Positions 13,588-26,464 of a stretch of DNA of 64,000 nucleotides are shown here, in pieces. How positions within the stretch are numbered: the first letter of the stretch is position 1; each line of letters begins with the position of its first letter. The DNA comes from Whitmania pigra. Taxonomy: Eukaryota > Annelida > Clitellata > Hirudinida > Haemopidae. Location of the stretch: assembly GCA_021613335.1 (NCBI GenBank), contig JAJTWR010000374.1, positions 853,501 through 917,500 on the forward strand, in the 5' to 3' direction. Made by a program: the position numbers and the translations under genes. The notes under the pieces were generated by a model. That model saw only the letters and a program-made list of their open reading frames with translations, made no database searches and was not told where the DNA came from.

Positions 13588-15431
13588 TTATTATGCAGTA
13601 AGTTCAAAGCCATTTGTCAATCCAAGCCGATTTTATTGTTTATTATATTTATTATGCCTGTTATATTAATATTCATTAAAGTGTTTTTTAAAGAAACAGT
13701 AGTCTGCAAAAGTGAACATTTTAAATTTGTTTATTGACAAAAATGCCTCCTTCGTTGGCCAGAAGTCCCGAGGACCTCCGTTCACCCTTCCACCACGATG
13801 AGGTGCAGGTAGGACTTTGGAAGGGGCGAAGTGAGGCGGGGGTGAATGATCGATTGTGGTCGTGGACACGGATGAGTGATTTTGACTGTTAGCGTGAACA
13901 GTAACAACAAACTAAATAAATAAAATCAAATAAAATCAAATCAAATCAAAACACAAAAAATGAACTAAAATGAACATCCTTAATTAGGGGTGGCTCGAGG
14001 AGCGCCCCATTCATGCAACCAGGGAAACCCGAACTAATACGTCCGAATAAAAATCTCACTTACCTCAAAATAATAAAAATAATAATAAATAAGAAGTCCT
14101 TAAGCTCACTTAATCGGAGTATTAAGTTCGGGCGCATCTGCTTGCAAGCAACTTGAAAACTTAAATATATTGGCAACTGAAACTTTAACCACTGACCATC
14201 TATGTTAGTAAACTCAATATCAACCCTAACAGCAATGTGAACCAAAATCTTAACACTAATCAAATAAAACAAATAAAACTAATAAAACAAATAAAACTCA
14301 AACAAAACTCAAATAAAACTCAAACAAAAACAATATTAAGTCAAACGTATGGCTAGGCCTTGCTTTCGCTTCTCCAGGTTTGTTCTGCTTTCTGAAATTC
14401 TGTTTTTCTGTTTAAAAAAAGTTACGAACAATTTCATCATTTCATAATATTTTTCTTTAGAGACAAATTAATCTGTTGTTATTTTCAAATTATTGCAAAT
14501 TAAAAAGTTATTTTCCACTCACCGATCATTTTCTTGAAGTAACGCATCGACCACTGTAGCTCATTTTAAGTTGCAACAATTAAAATAGTTCAAGTTTTCT
14601 GCTCTAAGGACAACGCATGGAGCAGATGAGACAAACGATTGGATAAAATAGACGAATTCTAGCTAATTCTAATTACAATGACGATTTTTATTTATTTGAT
14701 TATAGTCCTTTGCATAACAGAAATGACGATTTTATCGCAGCATCGTTTTATAGTAAAAAATTTTTCTCCAGGAAATCTCATTGGTTTGTAAAACGTTTTC
14801 AAACTTTGCGTCATTCTCAAGATGACGCATCTCAATTAAATATGATTGTGTTTTGTTCGAATATTCTACTAAAAAAAGTTCTATAATTTATATTGTACTA
14901 AATATTATTTGATGTTTTTGTTTGTAATATTTATTAAACAACTAAACATTTAACTTATCATTTTCTTGACTTATTTAGAGACAATTTTTTTTCGAAACCA
15001 AGGTCGTCGACAGAAATTTAATTATAAACTCTCTTGCCCCTACTCCGGGTCAACATGGGCAGTGAGAAGTGGCCCTTCTCCAGGCTTATAAAATTATTTC
15101 TGATTTCAAAGATCTGATCCTCGATCAACATAAAAAATTTGTCCTTTTATAAAATTTAGTTTAATATCCCTGTTACGGTATTCTTTTTGTTTCTTTGCAA
15201 TGGCAATTCGATGTTACCAGTGATCTCCAAATGACTATATTGTATGAAATATTGTCTATTACAGAACAACATTTTTTAAAAATAATTATGTTTTAAATTT
15301 ATAGAATTAACTATAAAAATAAACAGTAAATCCATAACAGCACCAACTCTCCAGTTTACTAAATAAAAGTTTTGATTTGAGCGGGTTTTTTCTAATTGGT
15401 TTTTCTTCGTTCTCGATTGCTTAATTATTAA

Positions 15432-18400
15432 ATGGATGCTTCTGATATTGAAGGTTAGCCGCAAAACATCTGCATTACATGTTTACTCTTTGGCAATATT
15501 TGATTTATAGATTATATTGTAATAAAGCATGAATTTTAGACATAGTAAAAAGAAAGCAGAGGGCCATAAGGAAGGGCAATCTCAGAGGTGCCGTTGAAAT
15601 TGGAAACGAATTGGGATTTTGTTACACTAATTTGGGTTAGTACATGCCGCTCGCAAAAAACTTTTTGACTTAATTTGGTTTTGTTCTTTTGATTTTAAGT
15701 ACATGATTCAAAGTTTACCAAAGCAAAATAAGATCTTAGTTTCACAATGATGCTATTTTAATTGTCTGAGGTGCCTAGAAATTTATTTACAAATTCAACG
15801 ACAGGGAGATATGACGAAGCTCTGGAAGAATATAAACAGTGTCTTGATCTTACCATCTCCAGCAATGATCTTATGGGCCAAGCCACTGCCCATCGATACA
15901 TCGGTGAGACACTGAGTAAGACTAACTCTTACTGGGATGCCCTGAAGCATCACAGACAGTGAGTTCATCCTATCACCAAACACACTTGATAAACAAACAC
16001 TCAGTAAAAGCTTAATCAGTTCATTGATATTTGGTTAGATATTGCATAATTAAAAATATCCAAATTTAGTAAATTGTTGTAATAATTTCAAATATTCTAA
16101 TGATTTAATTGGTGTCCAAATAATTAGAGTAACCATAATCATTTCATAAAAATGTATTATACCTGTAAAGCATTAGACATAATACACAGATTATAAAAGC
16201 TATGGTTGCATTTAATGTGACATTTTGATTCTATCACTTAAATTTGTAAATGGCATTTAGTTTTTTTATTTAGTTTGCCAAGAAACAGGGCTTCAGGGAT
16301 AATTTATTTTTAACCTTGAATGCAGTTGGAATCATTTTTTTGACAAATATTGCTATCAAGTGAATCCTGGGATTCCAGTTTGAGAATATTTTATAAATTA
16401 GCCTTTAAAATTCTGGAAGATGATATTTTTGGTAACAAAATGGATGAAATTGAATGAAATGGTCCAAATTTGTGTTTAGCATTATTTGACTTGACTTTGT
16501 TTAATATTTTGGCATCCACCTATTATAGAACGTTGACATTTTAGGCCAATAATAGCATTAATGGATGCAATACAATTATTTCTAGATATCTGGAATTGGC
16601 AATAAAATGTAAGAGCCAAGTCGAAGAGCAGCGAGCCTACACCACGCTTGGCAACACGCACCTCGACTTTGCGTCTGCCAGGATGAAGGACATCGAGGGC
16701 AGAACGGCCCTGAGAAAGGCTGAGGAATCCTTCAGTTTGGCGCTGAACTTCAGTGAGAAGGTGAAGGCACTGATCGGCAACGAGGAATATGCCCAGATGA
16801 AAGCCAGACTTTATATGAATCTAGGTATTTGTCTTGTTCTTTATTAGAGAAATAAAATCTAAAAAAAAATGATGCTAATGAACGTTTGTTGTTGACAGCG
16901 TTAGTGTATGAGTTGTACCAGGAAGAAGAGATGTGCATCAATTATTTCCAGCAATCCATCAAGATTTCAAGGTGTGCAGTTTTAGTCTCTTGTATACTTC
17001 TTTTTGCATTATTTAAACATATTGTGGTCGAATATGTATGAACATGTTGCACTCATATAACTGGTTGATGATAAAAGTTAATTATAATAATTAATAAGTA
17101 AAAGTTACTATTGCACTCTCATAACTGGTTTTTAGTAAAAAATATAAGTACTATAACTTTGATGATTGTCATCACTTGTACATCACCAAAAATGTAAGTG
17201 TTTTACTGATCAGTACTTATTCCACAGTGAGAATTCTCTGACGGAAGATCTGTACAGAAGTCTGTACAATTTGTCGCAGTATTACAAGAGGTGTGTGCAT
17301 ATGTATTTTATTAACGTCCATTCCATAACCATTATATTATTATTTCATTATAAAAGGTGCAACAAGTTCAAAGAAGCCATTGACAAATGTAAACAAGCTT
17401 GCAACTGTGCCGTGAAACTGAAAGATGATAGGATGGAGATGGACGCTCTGATTCTCTTGGCAAAGGTTGTTTAAAATTAATCAATTGATCGCCATGATTC
17501 GTAAGTTAAGGCATCTGATTAATATTATACTAATTAATTGCTTAACAACTATGGACAAATTTTGTGGTTGCAAGTTATTATTCATATTTTCTCTCAGATC
17601 CATCTCACCACTTCAGACTTTAAACTGGCGAAAGAGAGTTTGTCGACGATCTATAAAAAGCGACATTGCCGCCAAACCGACGAGCACGCCGAAGCCGAGA
17701 GAATGCTCAAGAAAGGTAAGAAAAGAAAAGAAAGATGGACACATTCGCATTGGCTTGTGATATTCAGAATAATTAAAATAATCGATTGTGAATTTTATTT
17801 TGTATGTCATGATCTTCTTAATTACAGTTTTCAAGCTTCTTCATCTCACTGAGGACATTGAAATCGTACCAAAGAAGGATGCAAAGACTTTGCAACCGTT
17901 GTACGAAAAGGCCGGAGATAAGGCTGTGGCTTTGGAGAGTTTTGAGTTTGCGTTATGCGCTTACAAGAACATGGTCGGTTGTTCCGTTATTTTGCATTTG
18001 TTTTGAGGAATCTAATCCATATTAATAATAATAATAAATATTATTATAATAATTATATATTTGTAATTGTTGCATATAAATTATGGGGGCTAGTTATTAT
18101 ATTTGTAATTGTTGTACACAAATTATGGGGGCTATTTATTATATTTGTAGTTGTTATTATAAATGGTAATAATGATAATATTTAATTTGTTCGATGCCAT
18201 TTGTATCAGCATCAGATATTATCTTTAGCAGCAATTACAACATTAAACCATTGCTATTAAATATTCATACCTTTTAGGAAAAATGTGCAAAGGCTCTGGG
18301 TATCAAGGGCAAGCAAATGTGTCCCGCTTATTTTTCCATCTGGAAGACGTTGAAGGATCTCCACAGGTATCCCGAATGCCTGTCGTACCTGGTGAAAGAG

Positions 18401-21400
18401 GAAAAATTGGAGGCCGATAATCCTAAGCGGGTTAAAATTTTGTTGAATTTATTTATTATTTTTCGTTTAAATGTCTCGATTAAGGAATATAAAGTGAAGT
18501 CTTAAAAATATCTGATTTTAGAGATTATTTACCTTTTAGCTTTTGTTTATCTACCTGAATTTTTTTTTATAATTTTGTTCTTGGCTACGCATGTTAGCTC
18601 AGAGGTTGCAAACGACAGTAAAAGCAACAGTCATTACGTGTCGTGTTCGAAACCCAACTTGCAACGCCACAAAGTGCCCCTTGGATGCAGGGCTACACAA
18701 ATGGTTGAGTGCCCCTGAAGCCTACTCTTACGGCGCTATACAAATAACCTTTTCATTATTATTAATTATTATTTCTCAGAAATTGGTCAAATCTTTACCT
18801 TTTTCTTGTCATTTCGTTTCTTCTGGTTTCTTCAAATAATTCCACCTCCCGAGGAATTTCCGGTCTTTTAAAATGCAGAATTTGTTATTATTTTACTAGG
18901 AACTGTGAATTAACAAATAATTGTAAATTATCTCCAGTTGTACAAGATATTACTTGAAAAAGCAGAACTTTTGGAAATCTTGAAGAGTAATTACGAGGAT
19001 GTTGCAGAGGTTTATAAATCTGCATACAGACAGGCTGAATTGAACGAGTCCCAGGAAAAGAAGGTAACTTAATTAATCAGTTAATCAATAAATAAATTAA
19101 TTAATTAGTCACCTATTTATAATAATGATCTTAAATTCAAGTCAGGAAATAAACAAAACACAAGAAGTCAAGATGATTCTTTAAAACTCATTTTCATTGA
19201 TTACCAAATATTTCTTTTTTTACAAAATTATTTGTAATTTAATTGATTAAAAATTAAATATTAATATGGATTAATTAGTAAACATTCCTTTCTCCTTCAG
19301 GTGTACGCATTGAAGAAGCTGCTCTTGTGGCAACAGAAAGAAAACAAGATGGACGACGCCTCTTCCACGAAGAACCTCCTCGAAGGAATGGTCGGAAAGG
19401 AGCAGACGAGCAAACTGTCTGAGTTGTCGCCTACGTTTTCCGATGAAGAGGAGGAGGATGACGAGGCAGATTATGATAGTGATGATGATTTTGAACTCGA
19501 CAAGGAAATAGGTTTGTTACAACCATATTGTTGTTGTTGTCGTTGTCAGTATTAATAATTGTTGTTATGTTCACCTTCTTCAGATTTATGCAGCGACAAC
19601 GAGTCAGAAGAGAAGCTGATCAATAAAAACCCAAAAGTAATTACGATGATGATGATGATATTAATTTAATTATATTAATAATAGCAATAATGACAATATC
19701 CCAACTTAATCTGACCCAATTTTCAGCAACTTTTGCATTTTCCAGAAGAACATGTTAGGTGAAACCCCACTGCATAGAGCCTGCATTGAGGGAAATTTTA
19801 GGAGGGTAAAGGCACTTCTCGACGGGGTAAGGTTCAACGTTCTTTACGTTTGAACGTTTACTACTAATCCATTTTGAATAATATTTGTGTTAATACGTTT
19901 ACTACTAATCCATTTTGAATAATATTGGCAGCCCAGTAATTAAACTGCTAAATTAAATTCAATAGACCAATTTTGGTCTTATTAAGGAATGTTTTTGTTA
20001 AATTAACATTTCAAACGAGTGAGATTCATTGGCAGTTAAGGATGACTGATTATTTTATGTTGTTTGAATCGAAGCTAATCTATTATAAATATTTTGTCAA
20101 TTATAATTAACTAATAACGTTCAATCATTATCATAATGTACTAATTATTTAAAGCATTAATAGAAACCAATCAAAATTTATTAATTTTAATCACAAACCA
20201 ATAAAGTCTTTTGTCCAATTGATTGTAAGGGTCACCTAGTGAATGTCAGAGACAACTGTGGTTGGCTACCCATCCACGAAGCTACAAGCCACGGCTACGT
20301 GGAGATTGCCGAGATCCTGTTGGACCGGGGGGCGTCCATCAACGACCGAGGGGGGGACTTGTGCCAAGGAATCACCCCCTTGCACGATGCCTGCTCCAAC
20401 GCCCACGTTGACGTCATCGAACTTCTGGTCAGGAGAGGAGCGGAACTGCTCCTGAAGAACGACTCGGTTGTTTCTCGCTTCTTCATTCGTAATAATAATA
20501 ATAATAATAATAACAATAATTATAATAATAAAGATAGTAATAATAATAATGATTATAATAATAATAAAGATAATAATAACAATGATGTTTATAATAATAA
20601 TAAAGATAATAATAATATTGGATGAGCACGCAAGGAGTCTGAATGTTTATGTGATTTTTTTATTTTCCAGGGCGAATTGCCGCTCGACGTCCTGGAAAGT
20701 TGGTGTCGGGAGAAAAAGGACAAGATGCCGACCGTGGTTTCGAGTTGTTTGGACATGCTGAGGGAAGAGACTGAGAGTTGGTGGATTGGTTATTGATTAG
20801 GATTGATAATTGGTTATTAATTAGGATTGATAATTGGTTATTAATTAGGATTGATAATTGGTTATTAATTAGGATTGATAATTGGTTATTAATTAGGATT
20901 GATAATTGGTTATTAATTAGGATTGATAATTGGTTATTAATTAGGATTGATAATTGGTTATTAATTAGGATTGATAATTGGTTATTAATTGGGATTGCTT
21001 ATTGTTTATTTATTGGGATTTATTATTGTTTATTTATTGGGATTGATTATTGTTTATTTATTGGGATTGATTATTGATTATTAATTAGGATTGATAATTG
21101 GTTATTAATTAGGATTGATTATTTATTAAGAGTCATTAACATTTTCTGTGATAATCACGAATAAATTATTTTAGCAATCTATTTTGTCTTAAAAACCTAC
21201 AACTCATTGAATTAAAGATAAAGATTTGTTTAAAAAACCAAAAGGTAATTTAGTGCTTTTAAATTTTAATATTAATTTTCTGGAAAATCATCTCAACTGC
21301 AGAACAGAAGGCAGCTCTTTTGAGATCTTTTGGAAATCAAGGATCAGTGACCAACAGACAAAAAGAGTTGACTTCTACTTCTACTCCAAGGTTGTTTGCA

Positions 21401-24400
21401 ATTTATTTTGAATTTTTAATGCGTTCCTTTATGAATAATTAATTTAATGCTTCCTTAATGAATAATTCTTTTAATGCATTCTTAAATGAATAATTATTTT
21501 AACCTGTCCCTCCAGTGTGTCTTATCCAAAGTCCATCCTTAAGAGGGTGAGTTTTCAGTTTTTTGACAAAAATTGACTCGGCATGTCACAATCCAGCTAG
21601 TTGGATTAAGTAATATTCGTTAACGACACGAGCACTTGATGCTTAACAACAATGCAGCACGATCACAAATAGTTTGCTCTGCACATTAAATTTAAATATA
21701 ATAAAAATAATATAAGTAACAATAACATAATAAAAATAATATAATAAAAATATAATATAAGACCCACATTATTTTCAAATCCTTCAGTCAGGCAAATCTC
21801 CATCTCCCCCAAGTTCACCGACCAATGAAAACAACCGAATGGAGGACATTCAGTGCGTTTCGTCCCCCGAAACCACCCAACAGAGGGTGAAAAAGAAATT
21901 GGAAACAAGCAGGAAAGTTCTAAAGAAGAAAGTTGCATCGAGTGATTTTTATCTTTAATTTTTTTTGTTTATTATTTTTTTTTATTTCAAATTTGATTAA
22001 ATGAAATGAGTTTTATGTTTTGATGGTGCTGTTTTGACGGGGTACCTTTTTTTTGTGTAATTTGATATTAATAATAAGGCAGTGTTGTTTAAAGATATGT
22101 TTGAGGCTTATTTATATTGAGGTTTAGTAACTAAATGTAACTTACAACGTGATTATGTGATCTTTGTGGTTTAAATGTTAAAATTATAAATGTTAGAATT
22201 AAATAATAATTAGAATTATGCTTCTGCTACTATGTGCCAGAAAAATTGACTATTATTATTATATTATCATTATTATTATTATTATTATTACAACCAATTC
22301 TAACATCATGAATTTATATTTTCCCATCAGAAGCTAACAAACTCGGCCTGCAATTGTCTGATGACACCCTTCCGAAGCCCAAACCCGGTCCTAAGAGCGC
22401 CCTGCTCAAAGAGTCGGAATGTGTTGGTCTCAAGGATTGGCTGGTCGATGACGTCGAGTCAAATCCTGCGGATGACGAAGATTTGGAAGATGGTAACTGT
22501 CGTATATCATTAATGATGAATTGATATCATGTATCAAGTAATGATTCAAGTGATGAATGGTAGCTGTCGTGTATCAAGTAACGATTCGAGTGATGAATGA
22601 ATTTTATTTTACGAAATCATCTTTGGACCTGGCATTCAAAGACAAAACGGATGCCATTATAAGATTTTACTTATATGACAGCGACGACATTCTCATTTCG
22701 TGCGACCGACGTTGAATTGACGACAGGTTATTTCATCTAAAAGGTGATGCCAAAGTGAGGAGACCCAATGACTTGCTCTCATCATCATCATCGTCGAAAA
22801 GAACCTCAAAAAGAAAACCATCATCTGTCGGGGATAATGACGACGACAGCAACAACTACGATGAAGATGACGACCGGGGAACAATGAAACTCCAAACGAA
22901 GAGACAATGCAAAACAATTGAAAGCATTAAAAGTCAGAACTCAAAAGTCCTGCAGAGCAACAACAACAGCATCAACAACAGCAACAGCTTCAACAACAAC
23001 AACAGCTTCAACAACAACAACAGCTTCAATAGCAGTAACTTCAACATCGAAGAACGTCCGATTGTTGAGACTGAAATATCTTCGAGAGAACCTTCGAGCA
23101 CCAAGAAATGGGTAAACGTCGCAGTTGGTGAAAAGTCCATAGGGGTCCCATTCATTGAAAGGTGGTTTGTTGCTGACTACCGTTACTATTAATTAACATA
23201 ATTATTATTACTATTATTATTATTATTATTAAAAAGTGGTTCACTGAGCTATCCTTATTGGTCAATTATTTTGTCATCGTTGCTGTACAAAAGGATATGC
23301 TTATGATGCATTAAATGAGCTCATGGCATATTTTAATAAACTAAAAAAAAAACATCTTTATCTTTATCTTCAACAGAGATCAAACAGTGTCCTGGTTGGC
23401 AGAGGAGGCTGCTTCGAGGTACTACAACATCCTCGGGAGGAGACCGAGGCTGACCCTCTCTGTGCGGGGGATGATCCTCATGCCCGAAGACCCGATGGAT
23501 GGTCTCTTTTGCAATGAAGAGGAGGTTTGCGTTAAGTAGTCTTTGTCTTTCGAACGAATTGCTGGACGGCAATGGTTAATAAACTGGACTCAGCATTTAC
23601 TAATTAATTTTTGTTAGTTGTGATAATTTTTATTATTAGTTTACTAAAAATCAACTTCAATCAACAATCAAATCGTTGAATATAATTTTTATTAAACCTT
23701 TACTATTAAACATTGGATAATTAAATATTTAATAATTTATTTAATAACATTCAGGTAGTGGCTTCGATAGCAGAATGGATCGACGTTCCCATCGAGCGAA
23801 GATGCGATGATGCGTGCAGAAATTTCAGCTCGAGTAAGTCGTCCGGCGCAAGTTGACATTGAGATAGTAAATAAATAAATAAAATTAATTAATTAATTAA
23901 TGAACCATGATGACTTCATTTAAATGATATAAATTGATAAATTAAGTATTTAAATAATTTGAAATTACTGTATTTACTTCCCAAGCTAATTTGCGATTGA
24001 TTAATTGATTAATTGATTAATTAATTGAAGCCATGTCACCGAGCATTAAAAAAGCCATCGTGGAATGCGAAAAGTCAGGTTTCCTCGATCTTTCCGAGAA
24101 GTCCTTGGAACCTTCGACATTAAGACCGATTTGCCACGTCATGCAGTCCTTGACTTCTCTCACACAGCTTCATCTAAAAGGTAGTGATGGTCAATTTTGC
24201 ACATTTTAGTTATTTAAATATTTATTCATGCATTTATTCATTTATTTATTCATCTATTTATACATTTATTCATTTATTTATTCATCTATTTATACATTTA
24301 TTCATTTATTTATACATTTATTTATACATTTATTCATTATTTATACATTTATCATTTATTTATACATTTATTCATTTATTTATACATTTATTTATACATT

Positions 24401-26464
24401 TATTCATCTATTTATACATTTATTCATTTATTTATACATTTATTCATCTATTATACATTTATTCATCTATTTATACATTATTCATTTATTTATACATTTA
24501 TTTATACATTTATTCATTTATTTATACATTTATCATTTATTTATACATTATTTATACATTTATTCATCTATTTATACATTTATTCATTTATTTATACATT
24601 TATTTATACATTTATTCATCTATTTATACATTTATTCATCTATTTATACATTTATTCATTTATTTATACATTTATTCATTTATTTATACATTTATTTATA
24701 CATTTATTCATTTATTTATACATTTATTTATACATTTATTCATTTATTTATACATTTATTTATTTATTTATACATTTATTTATTCATTTATTCAAAAAAA
24801 AAGAAAACACCAACGACCGCTTAGAAAAACTTGTAGCGCCAACATAAAACATGCATTCATCCTCCACTCCTCCATCGTTCTGACGTTTCAAAACAACTTT
24901 CTTTAACAACAATAACAACAGGGAACAAGTTGAGGAATGAAGGTTTCCATCTTCTCGTCGATGTCTTCAAATTTCTTCCCTACCTCTCATTGGTCGACCT
25001 CGGATCCAATCACGTCACTCACGAGTCTATTGCCGAACTCTCCAAGCACCTCAGAGGTCACACAGTGCAAGACAAGAAGCCTTTGCAGGTAGGAATTCAT
25101 GATAATTATATTATAATCATTATTATTATTATTATCATCATCTTTATCATTATTTGGTCATATGCATTGACCTTGGTCACCTTGATAATATAATGTAATA
25201 CCATTTTTATTAGACAAATTTATTGTACTAATTAGTTAATAAGTTACTTTCTGCTTTGCTGATTAAATGCAATAAATAATCATTAAATTGTAAACAATTC
25301 GATTCGACAGTCACTCGAGGTACTTCTGCTCGCAAACAACAACCTCCTCGACTTATCGTCTGCACACCTGTTCGAATGTCTGAAACACCTGCCGTCGCTG
25401 AAACACCTCGATGTGTCCAGTTGCGGTTTGACGGAAAAGTTTTTCAACGATCGACATTGTGCCTTCGAGTCTTTCGGAGGTGATTGACGCGCTTCGAATG
25501 TTATGTGTTACTTATAATTAATTTTTTTAATAAATAGGTCTATTACTTCGTAATTACTTTTTTAATAAATAGGCAAATATTATTTAATAATTAATTTTTT
25601 TAATAAATAGGCAAATATGTGTTTGAATGCAGAACCAGTTTTAGTTTTTAATGTTTTTAAGTTGTCTTGTTATAATTATGATTTAATAATGAATATAGGG
25701 ATAATAGAATAAAGGAATATAGTCGTAATTAAAATTTCTGACTTATAATCACGACTAAATGACAACTAAAACTATAACTCATAATTATGAATAAATTACA
25801 ACTAAAATTATGACTCATAATTACGAATAAATTACAATTAAAATTATGACTTGCAACACTTTCAACACGATCGTTTTTTGAACGGACAGGGGGTCTGTTG
25901 ACCTACCTCGACCTCGGTGGCAGCAACGACCTGAGGAGGATGAACCCGGAAGCCCTCGTGCAGTGCTTCAATTTCAATCGACTCGAAACTTTGCACCTGC
26001 CACAGGTTCAAAACGGCTTCGTGCAGTCGCTCAGGAAACATCTGGCGAGCTTAGAGGTGCGTTTGGTTTTGGTATTTATTTATTTTTTAATTTTTAATTT
26101 TGATTTGAATATTTTGCTATTCTGATGTAGTGGGCAGTGGAGTATGTGTCATCATCATCAACATCATTATTATCATCAACACCATCATCATCGTTATCAT
26201 CATATGCAGTGTCATGTCAACAGTGAATGCTATTGTTGACGTGCATGACTAGCAGTCCAATTGCAGGAGAAATTTCATAAATAAATTGGGCCAATTTATC
26301 TTACGTGACAGATGTGCAATAATTTTATTGTTTTATGTTGCAGATGTAATATTTTATCTTACATGACTTGATCTAATTATGAGAGATATAATACTTTTTG
26401 TCATCAATTGCAGGGTGAAATTGATTTTAGATTTCTCAGCATAGATGGGAAACCCTCTTTGTAA
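15432..26464 (+). CDS. TONSL: TONSL (tonsoku-like DNA repair protein), complete, 28 exons
   Basis: Exons: 15432-15453, 15540-15635, 15805-15958, 16586-16824, 16899-16971, 17228-17290, 17357-17465, 17598-17715, 17828-17973, 18278-18430, 18938-19063, 19301-19511, 19584-19636, 19746-19826, 20230-20466, 20671-20776, 21303-21390, 21516-21546, 21788-21941, 22331-22492, 22744-23161, 23377-23524, 23755-23833, 24031-24180, 24922-25088, 25311-25479, 25890-26056, 26414-26464. All phases close, giving 1256 residues (human 1378). TONSL with MMS22L reads unmethylated H4K20 on new chromatin and loads RAD51 at damaged forks. Domain order: TPR-type helices (about 1-430, with RYDEALEEY and YIGETLSK), acidic stretch (about 480-505), ankyrin repeats (about 524-635: GETPLHRAC, CGWLPIHEA, GITPLHDAC), Ser/Asn-rich linker with the conserved KDWLVDD segment, ubiquitin-like domain (about 929-996, with SWLAEEAASRYY), LRRs (about 1000-1250). 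The LRR end is shorter than in human. First ATG chosen because only it keeps phase into exon 2. Confidence 0.93.
18062..18165 (+). repeat. Short tandem repeat in TONSL intron 9
   Basis: Two to three units containing AAATTATGGGGGCTA and TATATTTGTAATTGTTG. Intronic, no coding value. Confidence 0.8.
18590..18750 (+). mobile_element. tRNA-derived SINE in TONSL intron 10
   Basis: tRNA-like head with A box (GTTAGCTCAGAGGTT) and B box (GTTCGAAACCC), then the shared body and a degenerate GGCGCTATACAAAT tail. Same sense as TONSL. Related to the inverted copy near 40.1 kb. Confidence 0.8.
20489..20618 (+). repeat. (AAT)n-rich low-complexity tract in TONSL intron 15
   Basis: AAT/GAT/AAC triplets starting 22 bp after the exon 15 donor at 20467. 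Confidence 0.9.
20785..21125 (+). repeat. 24-bp minisatellite in TONSL intron 16
   Basis: About 13 units of the type GATAATTGGTTATTAATTAG plus GATT, with a variant block (TTGTTTATTTATTGGGATT) near 21000-21070. It starts only a few bases after the exon 16 donor at 20777. The apparent Trp/Leu/Ile/Arg/Asp-rich frame is the repeat. Confidence 0.95.
24213..24796 (+). repeat. TTTATTCATTTATTTATACA minisatellite in TONSL intron 24
   Basis: About 580 bp of interleaved TTTATTCA and TTTATACA units. Open in two plus frames because no stop occurs in the unit; not coding. Confidence 0.95.

Noticed and set aside
20778..21077. Repeat protein with a WLLIRIDN unit
   Set aside because: 24-bp intronic minisatellite with a unit divisible by three and free of stops.
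24184..24906. 240-codon Phe/Ile/His/Leu frame
   Set aside because: Minisatellite in TONSL intron 24; two plus frames are open for the same reason.
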